Shown: piece by piece, positions 25,250-35,269 of the stretch | Position numbering within the stretch: position 1 is the stretch's first letter | How the letters are laid out: every line of letters begins with the position of its first letter | Position numbers and translations under genes: made by a program | Assembly (NCBI RefSeq): GCF_007896845.1 | Contig: NZ_VOHS01000037.1 | Span: 1 to 50,769 of the forward strand | Length of the DNA stretch: 50,769 nt | From: Chitinophaga pinensis | GTDB taxonomy: Bacteria > Bacteroidota > Bacteroidia > Chitinophagales > Chitinophagaceae | Reading direction: 5' to 3' | Notes under the pieces: generated by a model | Database searches by the model: none | Seen by the model: only the letters and a program-made list of their open reading frames with translations | What the model was told of the DNA's origin: nothing

Positions 25250-26782
25250 TTAACGCTGGCTGAGTAAACGTTGCAGGGCTCTCTCTCCGTCCTTGTTGTT
25301 TGGGTTTAACGCAATGGATTTCTGATACATAAGGATGGCTTCCTGTTTTTTACCTGTCACCGACAGCGCTTCCGCATAGCTGTCATATGTATTGAAACTG
25401 TCCGGATATAATAACATGTTGATCATAAAGGTCTGTACCGCCAATTGCGCATGTGCCGGGAAAGACGAAATGTATAAGAACTCATATCCCAGCTGATTCA
25501 TTTCTTTTTCGCTGAAATAGTAGTGACTGCTGTCGCTTTTTAAGGTATACAGACAACTGACCGCATTGTCAAAGCCATATTGTGTAATAGCCTGCGCAAA
25601 CAGACGGACCAGAGACTGTCTGACATGCGTGGGATATGCCGGCCGCTGATTCATGATATAAAACGCAGCAGTAATGACATCTCCAAACGGCTGGGCGGGC
25701 GCATTATCAAACGCAATGATCGTCTGACCCAGATCAATATTCCTGTAATAGAAAGTGGCCAGACCGAACTTAAAACCACCATGCCCCACGGCCGTGCCGG
25801 ATCCCGGTTGCCTGAAGATATCCCATCCCAGACCGTAACTACCTTTCCCTTCCCCCCGCATCGTATCCATATGCTCCCACAACGTATCTCCATTATTTAA
25901 TACTACCGGTGTAAATGCCTCTTTCATCGATGCCGTACTGATTAACCGCCCTTCAAAGAAAGCCTTGTCAAATAATTGCAGATCTCCGGTTGTACTGACG
26001 ATGTTTGAAGCACCTGTAGCAGCATCATTATTATAGACCGTATACCGGTATCGCTTCACATTAAAGACCGCCGTCCGCACTGAGTCATACAGCATTCCAT
26101 ACACATGCGGTGTAACGATCGCCGTATCCGCCGGACGGAAAGAAGAGAGATCACAGCTTGTATTCCGCATGCCTGCGGGCTGGAATATGTATGTGTCAAG
26201 ATAGACGGGAAAGGATTGTCCGCTCAGCTTTTCCACCAGCAGCGCCAGCAGCGAGTAATTGGTATTGGAATACCTGAACCGGTCACCGGGAGTAAAATAC
26301 AAGCGCAGTTTTTCCTTTATCAGCGTGGGAATAATGATGTCATTTGTAACGACAGTATCCGGGTACGCTTTGATCAATGACTCATACAGCTCAAGATCCG
26401 GTAGTCCGGAAGTATGTGTCAGCAGATGTCTGATCGTGATATTCCCATAAGGGAATGAAGGGAAATAATGTTGAAAGGTATCACTCAATTGCAATAAACC
26501 CTTCTCCTTTAACTGCAGGATCGCGGTTGAAGTAAAGACTTTAGAAATAGATGCGAGGTTAAACCGGGACCCGTCGTTGTTAGATCTGCCGGTGGCAAGA
26601 TCTGCATAACCGAAAGACCGCTGGTAGATCGTATGCCCATTTTGTGCCAGCAGTATATTGCCATTCATATACCCTTGCTGCGCAACATGATTAAAGTATT
26701 GATTGAGCTTCCCTAACTGTCTCTGTGCAGTAAGAGGGATACTACACAGCAGGAGCAGCAGAAGGAAAGTAGTGTGTCTCAT
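25250..26782 (-). CDS. Exported serine hydrolase of the class-C beta-lactamase/DD-peptidase family
   Basis: 510 residues with a signal peptide (LLLLLLCSIPLTAQ). The S-x-x-K nucleophile motif is in RFNLASISKVFTSTAIL, the Y-x-N motif in FRYSNTNYSLLALLVEKLSG, and an H-G-G motif (GHGGFKFGLATFYY) replaces the usual K-T-G. RHLLTHTSGLPD is the conserved family segment. The last ~100 residues are not part of the fold and end with a TPR-like helix pair (KKQEAILMYQKSIALNPNNKDGERAL). Such proteins are usually periplasmic esterases or peptidases rather than true resistance enzymes. It is transcribed alone. Confidence 0.92.
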   Translation of the reverse strand: MRHTTFLLLLLLCSIPLTAQRQLGKLNQYFNHVAQQGYMNGNILLAQNGHTIYQRSFGYADLATGRSNNDGSRFNLASISKVFTSTAILQLKEKGLLQLSDTFQHYFPSFPYGNITIRHLLTHTSGLPDLELYESLIKAYPDTVVTNDIIIPTLIKEKLRLYFTPGDRFRYSNTNYSLLALLVEKLSGQSFPVYLDTYIFQPAGMRNTSCDLSSFRPADTAIVTPHVYGMLYDSVRTAVFNVKRYRYTVYNNDAATGASNIVSTTGDLQLFDKAFFEGRLISTASMKEAFTPVVLNNGDTLWEHMDTMRGEGKGSYGLGWDIFRQPGSGTAVGHGGFKFGLATFYYRNIDLGQTIIAFDNAPAQPFGDVITAAFYIMNQRPAYPTHVRQSLVRLFAQAITQYGFDNAVSCLYTLKSDSSHYYFSEKEMNQLGYEFLYISSFPAHAQLAVQTFMINMLLYPDSFNTYDSYAEALSVTGKKQEAILMYQKSIALNPNNKDGERALQRLLSQR

Positions 26783-26874
26783 AGTAGTGTGCGATTTGAC
26801 AGCAATACTAGCGAACAGAATACGGACTGTATGCTAAATGTGACGAAACGCAGGGGATAAGTGACCAAAAGAAA

Positions 26875-26900
26875 CAGCCCCCGTTTTTACACGGGGCTGC
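26875..26900 (-). terminator. Terminator of the small exported protein gene
   Basis: CAGCCCC…CGGGGCTG stem around an A/T-rich loop, 16 bp beyond the stop of the minus-strand gene at 26916. Confidence 0.65.
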
Positions 26901-26915
26901 CTGTATATAGTTAGC

Positions 26916-27155
26916 TTATTGGGGTATTGAATCTCTTTTCCAGGTAGTGTCTTTTTTCGATTTGTGCTTCATCTTCGATTTATTCCACGATGTATCTTTC
27001 CGGGGAACTGTGTCCTGTCTATACTGATCAAAAGAGGCAACATATGCCTCGTCTTCGGTTGTATTCGCTGCGTATGATGGCGTGGAGCTTCCCCCGAAGT
27101 AAACAAATGCGCCAGATACGATCAGCAGACAACATGTTGCAAGATGCTTTTTCAT
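26916..27155 (-). CDS. Small exported basic protein, unknown function
   Basis: 79 residues from the ATG at 27155; the open frame reaches 27218, but the signal peptide (MKKHLATCCLLIVSGAFVYFG) begins here. The mature part is short and very basic and hydrophilic: DQYRQDTVPRKDTSWNKSKMKHKSKKDTTWKRDSIPQ, with two DT-S/T-W repeats. No family was recognised. Similar small Lys/Asp/Thr-rich exported proteins are common in Chitinophagaceae. Confidence 0.65.
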   Translation of the reverse strand: MKKHLATCCLLIVSGAFVYFGGSSTPSYAANTTEDEAYVASFDQYRQDTVPRKDTSWNKSKMKHKSKKDTTWKRDSIPQ

Positions 27156-27539
27156 GACTCGTTGTTTTAAAGAATTAATAATAGTATTTATTGCTAAAAT
27201 CCTGCTTGATTCTATCAATCATGGACAGGATTATAGATCATGCTATTACATCTCATGAATAATTAAGTATTGAATACAGACAATATGTTAATGTGGACTT
27301 CCCGATAAAAAGGGGGTAAATATGTATACAGGCACATCCATGGAATCGGATAGGTATCGTAATGTGAGGATTATCAGTCGATTCTGGATTATAAATCATA
27401 TATTTGGAATGGGCATAATCATATATAGTACGTTTCGGGAATTCAGTTTTATCGTCACCATTTTCACGTTTTACACAACCGTATAATCCATAAAGCACCG
27501 GCATTATCAGTACCCCAGTAAAATTAAATTAACCTCTAC
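27156..27539. other. Gene-free interval before the amidase-caspase gene
   Basis: A 384-bp interval. A candidate promoter for the next gene is TTTG at 27403-27406, 22 bp, then TACGTTTC at 27429-27436 (one mismatch to TAnnTTTG), giving a leader of about 100 bases. An open minus-strand frame (27253-27504) has no family resemblance and no leader signals; I do not call it. Otherwise A/T-rich with no repeat of note. Confidence 0.4.
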
Positions 27540-30500
27540 ATGAGATACGACTCTTTACCCCAGATCGAGGCTCGTTTCAAGAGTGAAGCAGCATCATTAT
27601 TAACGCCATTTTCTCTGCAGGTTCCCAATGAACAGTTGTTTCTGAAAGGACAGTTGTACAAACCTGCTCGCAGTAATTATTTCTATCCCGCAACATATAC
27701 CAAGGAAAGGATAGTGCTGCATTTTACCGCCGGTAATCTGAAGTCCGATATGCAAAGTCTGACCACACAGGACAGACATGTCTCCGTTCCCTTCGTCATC
27801 GCAAGGGATGGCACCATCTATCAGTTGTTTCCTTCGGCCAACTGGTCCGGCCATATTGGTCCGGGAGTGGGTAATCAGGGTACACAGAATGCACAGGACA
27901 AAGTAACCATCGGTATCGAATTATCTAATTATGCCTACCTCGTGCCCCAGAATGGTGTACTGGAAACGATCTATTCCCGTCAGCCGTTGAATGGCAAACC
28001 AGGTCCGGTAGACGAATACTGCGCATTAAGCAATAGCGCTGCCTATATAAAGATTAACCAGCCCTTCAGAGAGCAGGTGTATTATGCCTCGTATACCCCG
28101 GAGCAGATAGAAAGCACTATCATCCTGTTGCGCTATCTGACAGCGAAGTATAATATCCCCAGACAGTTCCTGCCGGAAGATAAAAGGTTTGGTACGACGG
28201 ATGATGTCCTTACCTTTAAAGGCATCGTCTCACATATAAATTACCGCGCTTCCGGTAAATGGGATATTGGTCCGGCCTTCGACTGGAATACCCTGATCAG
28301 CGGTGTTACTGCTGCGGAGTTCACACCTGCCGCTACTGCCCGTTCACTTAGTTTCGCCGCCCGCGAACTATCACCCGCTATCACCTCTGAAGCAGGTGTC
28401 AATGCACAGTTTGCTGATGCAGCAGGTGTCGATGATGATGCGCCCGTGGCAAGTGATAACACCGGATACAATCCATTGACCTATGAAGAAACAGACACAA
28501 AAGATATTGCACAGCCAAGCGGTAAAGTATTTGCATTGCTCACAGGTATCAATGAATATGACCGGGTGCGTAAACTGAGCGGATGTCTGCACGACGTACA
28601 ACAGGTAGAGAACTATCTGAAAAACCGTACACCGTTTGACTGTCGTATACAGAAACTGACAGATTCAGCTGCCACGCGTGCTGGTCTTGTAAGGGCTTTT
28701 GAAGAACATCTGGGAAACGCTACCCAAGGCGATACCGTGCTTTTCTATTATTCAGGTCATGGTACACAGGAAGATGCGGCTCCTATATGGGATGAAACAG
28801 ATGGTAAACTGGAATGCCTCGTTTGCTACGATGGTGGTGCAGAAAAAGCAGCAGATTTCCTGTTGACAGATAAAGAGCTGCGCTACATGCTCGCAAAACT
28901 GTACGAAAAAACAGGGGCGCATATCGTCACTATTTTTGATTGTTGTCATTCAGGAGATAATACCCGCGGCCGGCTGGTGGATACTGCTTATAAGAATGAC
29001 GTGGTCAATAAACGTATGGTGCACGACACCTCGCGTTATTCCGGTGCATTCCCTCAGCGTGAATGGACTGATTTTATCTTCGGCAGGGATATCAAAGAAG
29101 AGGATATCAAAGGCAAAAAACCAGACGAGTTTTTACCGGAAGGTCTTCATATACAGATGGCCGCCTGTGAAGTAATCAGTCTGCCGTAGAGGTGAATGGT
29201 GAGGGTGTCTTTACAAAGAAGCTGCTGGGTGCATTAGATGCCTGTACTGGTAATGTTTCCTACAATGAATTAAGCAGCCGTATCAGACAATACCTGCGCT
29301 TCAGCTTTGAGCAGACACCTAAAATTTATGTGTCAGAGAATATGGATGGACTGCTGGCACTTGGTTTCCTGAACCGCAGTCTCAGCGATCAGACCACCAT
29401 TGCTGAAGTTACTTATAATGACAAAGGCTGGCAGTTGAATCTGGGTGCTATTCACGGCGTGGATAAAAACACAAAGATCACCATTGCTGATGCTGCGGAT
29501 ACCAGCCGTAAATGGAACGCTGTGGTGGACAATGTGTTTATCGATTATAGCAGTATTACCATTGATGGTAGCCCCGATCAGGACCGTGCGCATAAAGCCT
29601 TTGTAGAAGGACTGCTGAATGGCAGGATCCTGCTTGAGTTGAATAATAGTAATGGTCACCCGGCAGAAATGGCCAGACTGCTGGATGAAATAGAAAGTAA
29701 GGCAAGTGGCCATTTTGAATTCCAGAGTGCCGCAGGAGAAAATGGACGTAGTGCAGACTACACCCTGCACATCCGGGGAGGAGAGGCCGTGATCACACAT
29801 GCCAATGATCCTTACCGTCCGGTAGTACGTCCTTTGGATCTGGTGAAAGAAAACGGTAATCTGGAGCTGGTAGAAACCCTGAAGCACATTTCCCAATGGC
29901 ATTTCATCAGGGAACTGCAGAACAGCACTATTCCTCCCGGTTTCCCTGAGCAACCATTGCGTATTGAACTGACCCGCTTGTATGCGGATGGTTGTCGCGA
30001 GAAACTGGATGTTGCTGCTGGCAGAGCCACCTTCAATTTTGAAGAGCGTCCAGACCTATGGGAGGGTGCGATGGAAATAAAACTGACCAATACCACGAAT
30101 CAAAATTTATACGTAGCAGCGATATATCTGGGCATACAGTTCAGCAGTTATCTGGACTATCAGGTAGATTCCCCATGGTTGCTGGAGCCGGGTAAGTTTA
30201 TTATTATGGCTAAAAAAGGCAAAGACCGGATCGATATCCGTCAGGATAGTTTTGTAAGGGAATATAACTGGCCTTTGAGTATGGAGACCTTAAAGATCAT
30301 TGCCAGCACTGAGCGGTTCAATGTGAAGGCATTGGCCTTGGGTAATCTGCCGGCGCCGTATGTATTGGCTGACAGAGAAAAAGGGCTGGTAAAGGGGCTG
30401 ATGGAAGTCACCCGTGGTGCTGTAATGGATGACGACATTCCGGCAGTATTCAGTGGATGGATCACACAAACACTCACTCTGGTATTTAATAACCCCGGAT

Positions 30501-31488
30501 TTAACCGCATTGATGGTGAGATCCTGAAACAACTGATGGATTACGAAGAGACTTCTTACTACGCCGCAGGCCTTTATTATGATCTGGTTCCTGATGAGAA
30601 TGGGCAACCGACCCAACTACAGTTAAAACCGGAAATAAAGTTACCGGAAGAACAGAGAGGCCTCTGGGGAGATGTGGTATTGTGGGCAGCCAACACTATT
30701 GAAACCCGTCAACGCAGAAGGTTGTATAACCGGCTGAAGAAAACAGACCGGCTTCGTATTGTTGCAGAAGGCGATTCGTGGTTCCAATATCCTATCCGTT
30801 TGCTGGATACCCTCGATCATCTTTATAAGCTGTACGCCATCCGTAGTTACGCAGAAGCAGGGGATACTCTGGAGCACTATCTGAAGGAAAAAGAATACCT
30901 CAACGCTATCAAAGAAGAACAGGCCCAGATATTTCTGGTCAGCGGAGGTGGTAATGACATACTCGGTTCGCAATTCCAGCAGTTCCTGCGGGATACGCCG
31001 GCAGAAGATGATATCACACCGGGTCGTTATCTCAAGGGCGCCTTTAATGATAAACTGGATGATCTGGAAAAATGGTATAAGGATATGTTTACGGAACTGC
31101 ATAACCGTTATCCTAACCTGCGGATACTGGTACACAGCTATGATTATATCATTCCGGTAGATACGGATCTGCAGCCAAAGAAAACCAGCTGGCTGGGTAA
31201 ATACATGATCCTGAAACATATGAATCCACAGACGGAAAGAGAGTCAGTGATTAAGTTCATTGTGGATGAATTTAACAAACGTCTGCAGAAAGTTGTAGCG
31301 GCATTCCCGGCATAGTATACTATGTCAATGTGCGGGATATCGTGGCGCGTGATTCGTGGTATGACGAAATTCATCCTACCAATGAAGGGTTCGGATTGGT
31401 GGCCGATAAGTTTGTTGATATCATTGAATCACTGAGAAATGACCTGCAGCCATTCACGGAGACCGTGGCCGTGTCTGCAGAATCCTGA
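27540..31488 (+). CDS. Amidase-caspase-SGNH hydrolase fusion protein (two frameshifts)
   Basis: One gene of ~1,316 residues once two single bases are restored (AA at 29174-29175, GG at 31309-31310); both joins run straight through conserved text (AACEV/QSAVEVNGEG, VAAFPG/IVYYVNV). Domains in order: residues ~55-250, an N-acetylmuramoyl-L-alanine amidase (Amidase_2) with zinc ligands His61 (LHFTAG), His232 and Asp242 (SHINYRASGKWD); ~330-560, a caspase/metacaspase p20 with His407 (YYSGHGTQ) and Cys469 (FDCCHSGDNTR); ~600-900, beta-rich linkers including a DUF4384-like part (LTNTTNQNLYVAAIYLG); ~1070-1310, an SGNH hydrolase with Ser1080 (AEGDSW), Asn1139 (SGGGND) and Asp1276/His1279 (DEIHPTNEGF). 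There is no signal peptide. All three active centres are intact. A stress- or phage-triggered protein that attacks the cell's own wall and lipids after proteolysis is my inference. Confidence 0.85.
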
Positions 31489-31513
31489 GCGGATTGTTTT
31501 GTTCACTATAAAA

Positions 31514-31547
31514 ATGAGGGTGTAACCGTTGATCGGTACACCCTCGT
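31514..31547. terminator. Bidirectional terminator between convergent genes
   Basis: GAGGGTGTA-ACCG pairs with CGGT-ACACCCTC around TTGAT (one bulged A). It is preceded by AAAA and followed by TTATTTA, and lies between the fusion gene and the GH81 gene. Confidence 0.8.
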
Positions 31548-31567
31548 TATTTATACAGTGGTACTGT

Positions 31568-34500
31568 TTATCGGTTGGATTTGATGAGTTTGAATGTCTG
31601 ACCTTTGATTCTTATGATGTACATGCCTTCTGGCATACGACTGATATCAATGGTATTGACACCGGCATCCAGTTTACCGGTCTGGATTATTTTACCCTGA
31701 AGATCTGTCAGACTATAAACGTCTTTTGTCTTGCTTTGAATTTTCACCCAGTTGTTGGCAGGGTTTGGATAGAGTATGGGGGCTGCTGCATCCGTCTGCA
31801 GCTCTGCTTTGCTGGCCAGTGTATTGGCGGCTGCCAATGGTGCTGCACCAGTGGCTGCTGTACCACATACCTCCAGTTCATAAATGGAATAACCCCATTG
31901 TGTGTTCCTGACTGTACCATCCATCCGGATATAACGATAATTAGCATTCAGGTTGTCAATGATGTCTGTCCTGTTGCCGGTAGGCATGTTGGTTTTTGTC
32001 GTAATCGGCAACCATGTATTACCATCTACAGAACCAGTCAGTGTGTAGTTCTTCGCATTGGCTACTTCCCAGGAGATACTGATTTTATTCACCGTAGACA
32101 CCACGCCCAGATCAACAGTCAGCTGCTGCGGATCAGTAAAGGCGCTTTCCCAGCGGGAGCCCAGACTACCGTCAACAGCCAGTGCCGCATTACCGGAAGT
32201 CGCGGTAGCGGTAGCCGGCAGTAAGCCATAACATCCTGTTGGTTGTTGTCCGGTAGTTGGCAGGGTAGGATAGGTTACCAGTGTTCTGGCAGGCACATTG
32301 AAGGAGGCAACGATTGCGCCGGCAGCATTGTACACATTACAGGTCTTTGCACTTGCTGTAGGGTTATATGCGACTGCGTGACTGAAAGCGCCATTCCTTT
32401 CGAATACACTGCTGGACGGGAAATTGGTACGGAAGTTAAAAGAGAAAAAGCCCAGGTTCTGGTTAGCATGGGTATAGAAGTAAGTCATACCTGCCACTTC
32501 ATAATCCATGATGTATTTGCTGTCAGTCGGCGCCAGCGCAAGATTATTCGCCATAAAGCCCGCTGCATATTTAGGATCAAATAACTGTCGGAAACCGAGT
32601 GCCACATGTGCCCAGTCATCACCGAAGTCTGTTTCACTGGTATGTCCGTCTATTGCAGCTGATTCTGTCATCATATCGCTGTATTCTCTTTTCGCCCAGG
32701 TGGTATCTTTTGCGAGGTATTTGAAACCGGGATTTACCGGCAGGTATTGTATACCGTGGATATGCACCGGACTGGCGCTGAAATACGTACCGTAAGCAAA
32801 ACCCTGATTGGAGAGAATACCTACTACGTTATGCGGATAGGCAGCTGGCAGGTTCCTGTTTTTCCAGTCAAACCAGTATTCAAGTGTAGCATATGCTTCA
32901 CTGATATAACCGAAGGCGCCGGCATCGCGGATGGCTTCATCATTCAGCATATCGCCCAGCAGGAAGAGGCCGATCCATGATTGCATCGCTTCTGAAGTGG
33001 ACTCCTGATTATTGCCGGTGGAAGAACTGGTACCACCTGCATAACTGTGTCCTATCCATGGATCAAATGTTCTGAAGAATGGGAGGAAGTTGTCTGTTCT
33101 GTCCCAGTTAGCGTATTGTTTAGCGACCAGTCTGATCATCGGACCGTACTGCGTCAGGAAGTCCGGATCTGTCATGCCATACAACGCACAGGCATAGATC
33201 AGGTAGCCGTAATGGAAGTGGTTGTCAGTAAATTCTGATGAACCATAAGACTCATTAAAACCAACAATAGCCCCCCATCTGTCATAACGGGCGAAGAACT
33301 TTTCCGTTTCGCCGGGCGTGTAGGTCAGCCAGTTGACCAAAGACTCTCTTGTTTTGGCTTTCAGTGACTGATACGCCTGATGATTCAGTTCTTTTGCCAT
33401 CAGTGTGTATTTGGCATAGTTGACCAGATCTTTACCACCCCAGTAGGTATCGCCACCATAACCGGTTTTCTTGGAGAAGCGGGTCAGCATGTCAAACATG
33501 GCGTTTGCATTATAAGGGCTGGCATCTGCTGCATTACGATAAGGAGAATTGTAGGTCGGCAGGATACCATTAAAATCGTACGTAAAGGAGAAGGTCTTTC
33601 CAATGGCTGTTTTCATAGACCCTCTGGGTGTTACATAGTTCACCGGTGTGAATGCGATGCTGTTGGCGGCATTCTGATACAGGTGTGGCAGGAAACCCTG
33701 AATTGTGTTACCGGCAGCCTGTCCTTTCAGATTGGCGGTGGTAATGTTCCAGTTGACATAGACCTTACCGGCTCCGGCATCATAATCATAGCCAACGGCG
33801 GTATTAGTCACCTTATTGAATGCGTAGGTTTCGTAGGTCGCCAGATCGCCGGGGGCAGGCAGGGCGGATACCACAAAATAAGCATTTCCGTTGCCGGTAT
33901 TGAGTACCAGACGTTCAGCTGCACTACCATCGGAAGCCCAGCGGGTACCGGTATTGCCATCATTGACATTGGTTCCGGCAAAGGCAGCTTCTACAGAAGA
34001 TACTTCAACTGGTTTGTTGCGGGACAGCAGGGTGGTACCATTGAAAACTTCCATCTCCCACAGGGAATAAGCATAGATGGACCCTTTTTCACCCAGCGCC
34101 AGTCGGATATAACGACCGGAAGTGTTGAAACTCAGACTATCCAGTCCGCCGTTACCATTTACTTCTGATGCCACTGTGCTCCAGGTGGTGCCGTTACCGG
34201 ATACCTGTATGGCGTACCCTTTGGCAAAGGCTGTTTCCCAGTTCAGTCTTACTTTGGTGATGTTCTGTACTGATCCGAGGTCAATTCTTACATATTGTTG
34301 CCCCTGTAACTCCGCAGTGGTGCTGCCACTGAGATGGATACCGAAATAACGGCCGTCCGTCTGTATAACAAATGAACTGCTGGTAGGGAACTGAATGGCG
34401 CTACCACTTTGTGTTAGATAGGAGGCGCCTCTGTCGAAAGAAAATTCGGGATTGATGCCCTGTGTTTCCAGCCACATAAATGGAATACCATGTGCCATGG

Positions 34501-34987
34501 TAACATCCATATTTTTGTTGTGGATACTGTCAGGAAGAGACATTACAAGGCCCCAGTCAGACCAGTCTTTGGCGATCGCTTTGGATGGCGTATAGCCGGC
34601 GGCTTTGATCATCATACTGCCACCGTAGGCAATGTTGGATCCGTCGGCAACAAAGCTGTTCGGATAGTACATTTTGACGCCATAGTCCTCCGGATCTGCC
34701 ACTAATGGATAGGCCCACATCAGACCACCATATTGTGACACAACAAGATCGGTCCACCAGTCATTGGTCGGAATAGGCTTGTTCATTTTGTCGGCCGCGA
34801 CATAGATCGGCCGTTCATAGACGAACTGATAGAGATCTCCCTTGCCATCGTTATTCCCATCGATGGTGTTTTCTGAGGCCGGTGGAAAAGAAGCATAGCT
34901 TCCGGCGCCAACAGAAACGGGCGTTTGTGCATGCGTTTGCAATGCAGCGGCAGCCAGCAGGATCGCTGACAGATACAGGCTTTTCAT
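31568..34987 (-). CDS. Secreted GH81 endo-beta-1,3-glucanase with two discoidin modules and a T9SS sorting domain
   Basis: 1,139 residues with a Sec signal (LSAILLAAAALQTHAQ). The GH81 family is shown by the N-terminal beta-sandwich (PIPTNDWWTDLVV, near residue 72) and the catalytic core motifs FTDNHFHYGYLIYA (~585) and NNQESTSEAMQSW (~657), which carry the expected Asp and Glu. Residues ~228-355 are an F5/8C (discoidin/CBM32-like) module whose halves are in swapped order, sitting inside the sandwich; a normal F5/8C follows at ~930-1040 (AVDGSLGSRWESAF … YSIYELEVCG). The last ~70 residues (LYPNPANNWVKIQS … GMYIIRIKGQTFKLIK) are a type-A T9SS sorting domain. It should cut fungal or algal beta-1,3-glucan at the cell surface or outside the cell. 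Transcribed alone. Confidence 0.93.
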   Translation of the reverse strand: MKSLYLSAILLAAAALQTHAQTPVSVGAGSYASFPPASENTIDGNNDGKGDLYQFVYERPIYVAADKMNKPIPTNDWWTDLVVSQYGGLMWAYPLVADPEDYGVKMYYPNSFVADGSNIAYGGSMMIKAAGYTPSKAIAKDWSDWGLVMSLPDSIHNKNMDVTMAHGIPFMWLETQGINPEFSFDRGASYLTQSGSAIQFPTSSSFVIQTDGRYFGIHLSGSTTAELQGQQYVRIDLGSVQNITKVRLNWETAFAKGYAIQVSGNGTTWSTVASEVNGNGGLDSLSFNTSGRYIRLALGEKGSIYAYSLWEMEVFNGTTLLSRNKPVEVSSVEAAFAGTNVNDGNTGTRWASDGSAAERLVLNTGNGNAYFVVSALPAPGDLATYETYAFNKVTNTAVGYDYDAGAGKVYVNWNITTANLKGQAAGNTIQGFLPHLYQNAANSIAFTPVNYVTPRGSMKTAIGKTFSFTYDFNGILPTYNSPYRNAADASPYNANAMFDMLTRFSKKTGYGGDTYWGGKDLVNYAKYTLMAKELNHQAYQSLKAKTRESLVNWLTYTPGETEKFFARYDRWGAIVGFNESYGSSEFTDNHFHYGYLIYACALYGMTDPDFLTQYGPMIRLVAKQYANWDRTDNFLPFFRTFDPWIGHSYAGGTSSSTGNNQESTSEAMQSWIGLFLLGDMLNDEAIRDAGAFGYISEAYATLEYWFDWKNRNLPAAYPHNVVGILSNQGFAYGTYFSASPVHIHGIQYLPVNPGFKYLAKDTTWAKREYSDMMTESAAIDGHTSETDFGDDWAHVALGFRQLFDPKYAAGFMANNLALAPTDSKYIMDYEVAGMTYFYTHANQNLGFFSFNFRTNFPSSSVFERNGAFSHAVAYNPTASAKTCNVYNAAGAIVASFNVPARTLVTYPTLPTTGQQPTGCYGLLPATATATSGNAALAVDGSLGSRWESAFTDPQQLTVDLGVVSTVNKISISWEVANAKNYTLTGSVDGNTWLPITTKTNMPTGNRTDIIDNLNANYRYIRMDGTVRNTQWGYSIYELEVCGTAATGAAPLAAANTLASKAELQTDAAAPILYPNPANNWVKIQSKTKDVYSLTDLQGKIIQTGKLDAGVNTIDISRMPEGMYIIRIKGQTFKLIKSNR

Positions 34988-35219
34988 AGATTTTACCAGG
35001 TTATTTTGAGTTTACATAAAGGGTGTTGAAAATCTGCGTCGGTTCTTTAACGTGAAATATCCAGGGCATAAGGGGTAGATCCATTCAAATATACTACTTA
35101 AAATAATAGATACAGGAAGGATATACGGCGCTTTTCCATAGATATGTTTCACTGTGTTTAATGGTTATTGTGTACTGATGATCACGCGTTGTGATAGCTT
35201 TAATGGTACGTAAAGATAG

Positions 35220-35252
35220 TTGTAAAGAATTGTAGGAGGAATACTACTTTTA
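35220..35252 (+). promoter_or_regulatory. Candidate promoter of the lipoprotein gene at 35270
   Basis: TTG at 35220-35222, then 22 bp, then TACTTTTA at 35245-35252 (one mismatch to TAnnTTTG). It ends 17 bp before the ATG. The rest of the 34988-35269 gap shows no clear signal; a minus-strand -7-like box (CAAATATA on the plus strand) is at 35086-35093 for the GH81 gene. Confidence 0.4.
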
Positions 35253-35269
35253 GTGTATAGAATATACCT

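Noticed and set aside
25250..26782. True antibiotic-resistance beta-lactamase
   Set aside because: It has the fold and SxxK/YxN motifs, but the third motif is HGG and there is a C-terminal TPR-like addition; most such Bacteroidota proteins are esterases or peptidases.
27253..27504. Small minus-strand protein of 83 codons
   Set aside because: No signal peptide, no family resemblance, no promoter; the frame seems a chance opening in A/T-rich DNA.
31529..34168. Long plus-strand open frames opposite the GH81 gene (31529-32224, 33380-34168)
   Set aside because: They are in the antisense of a gene with strong domain and signal evidence, have Cys/Ile/Gly-rich unlikely composition and match no family pattern.
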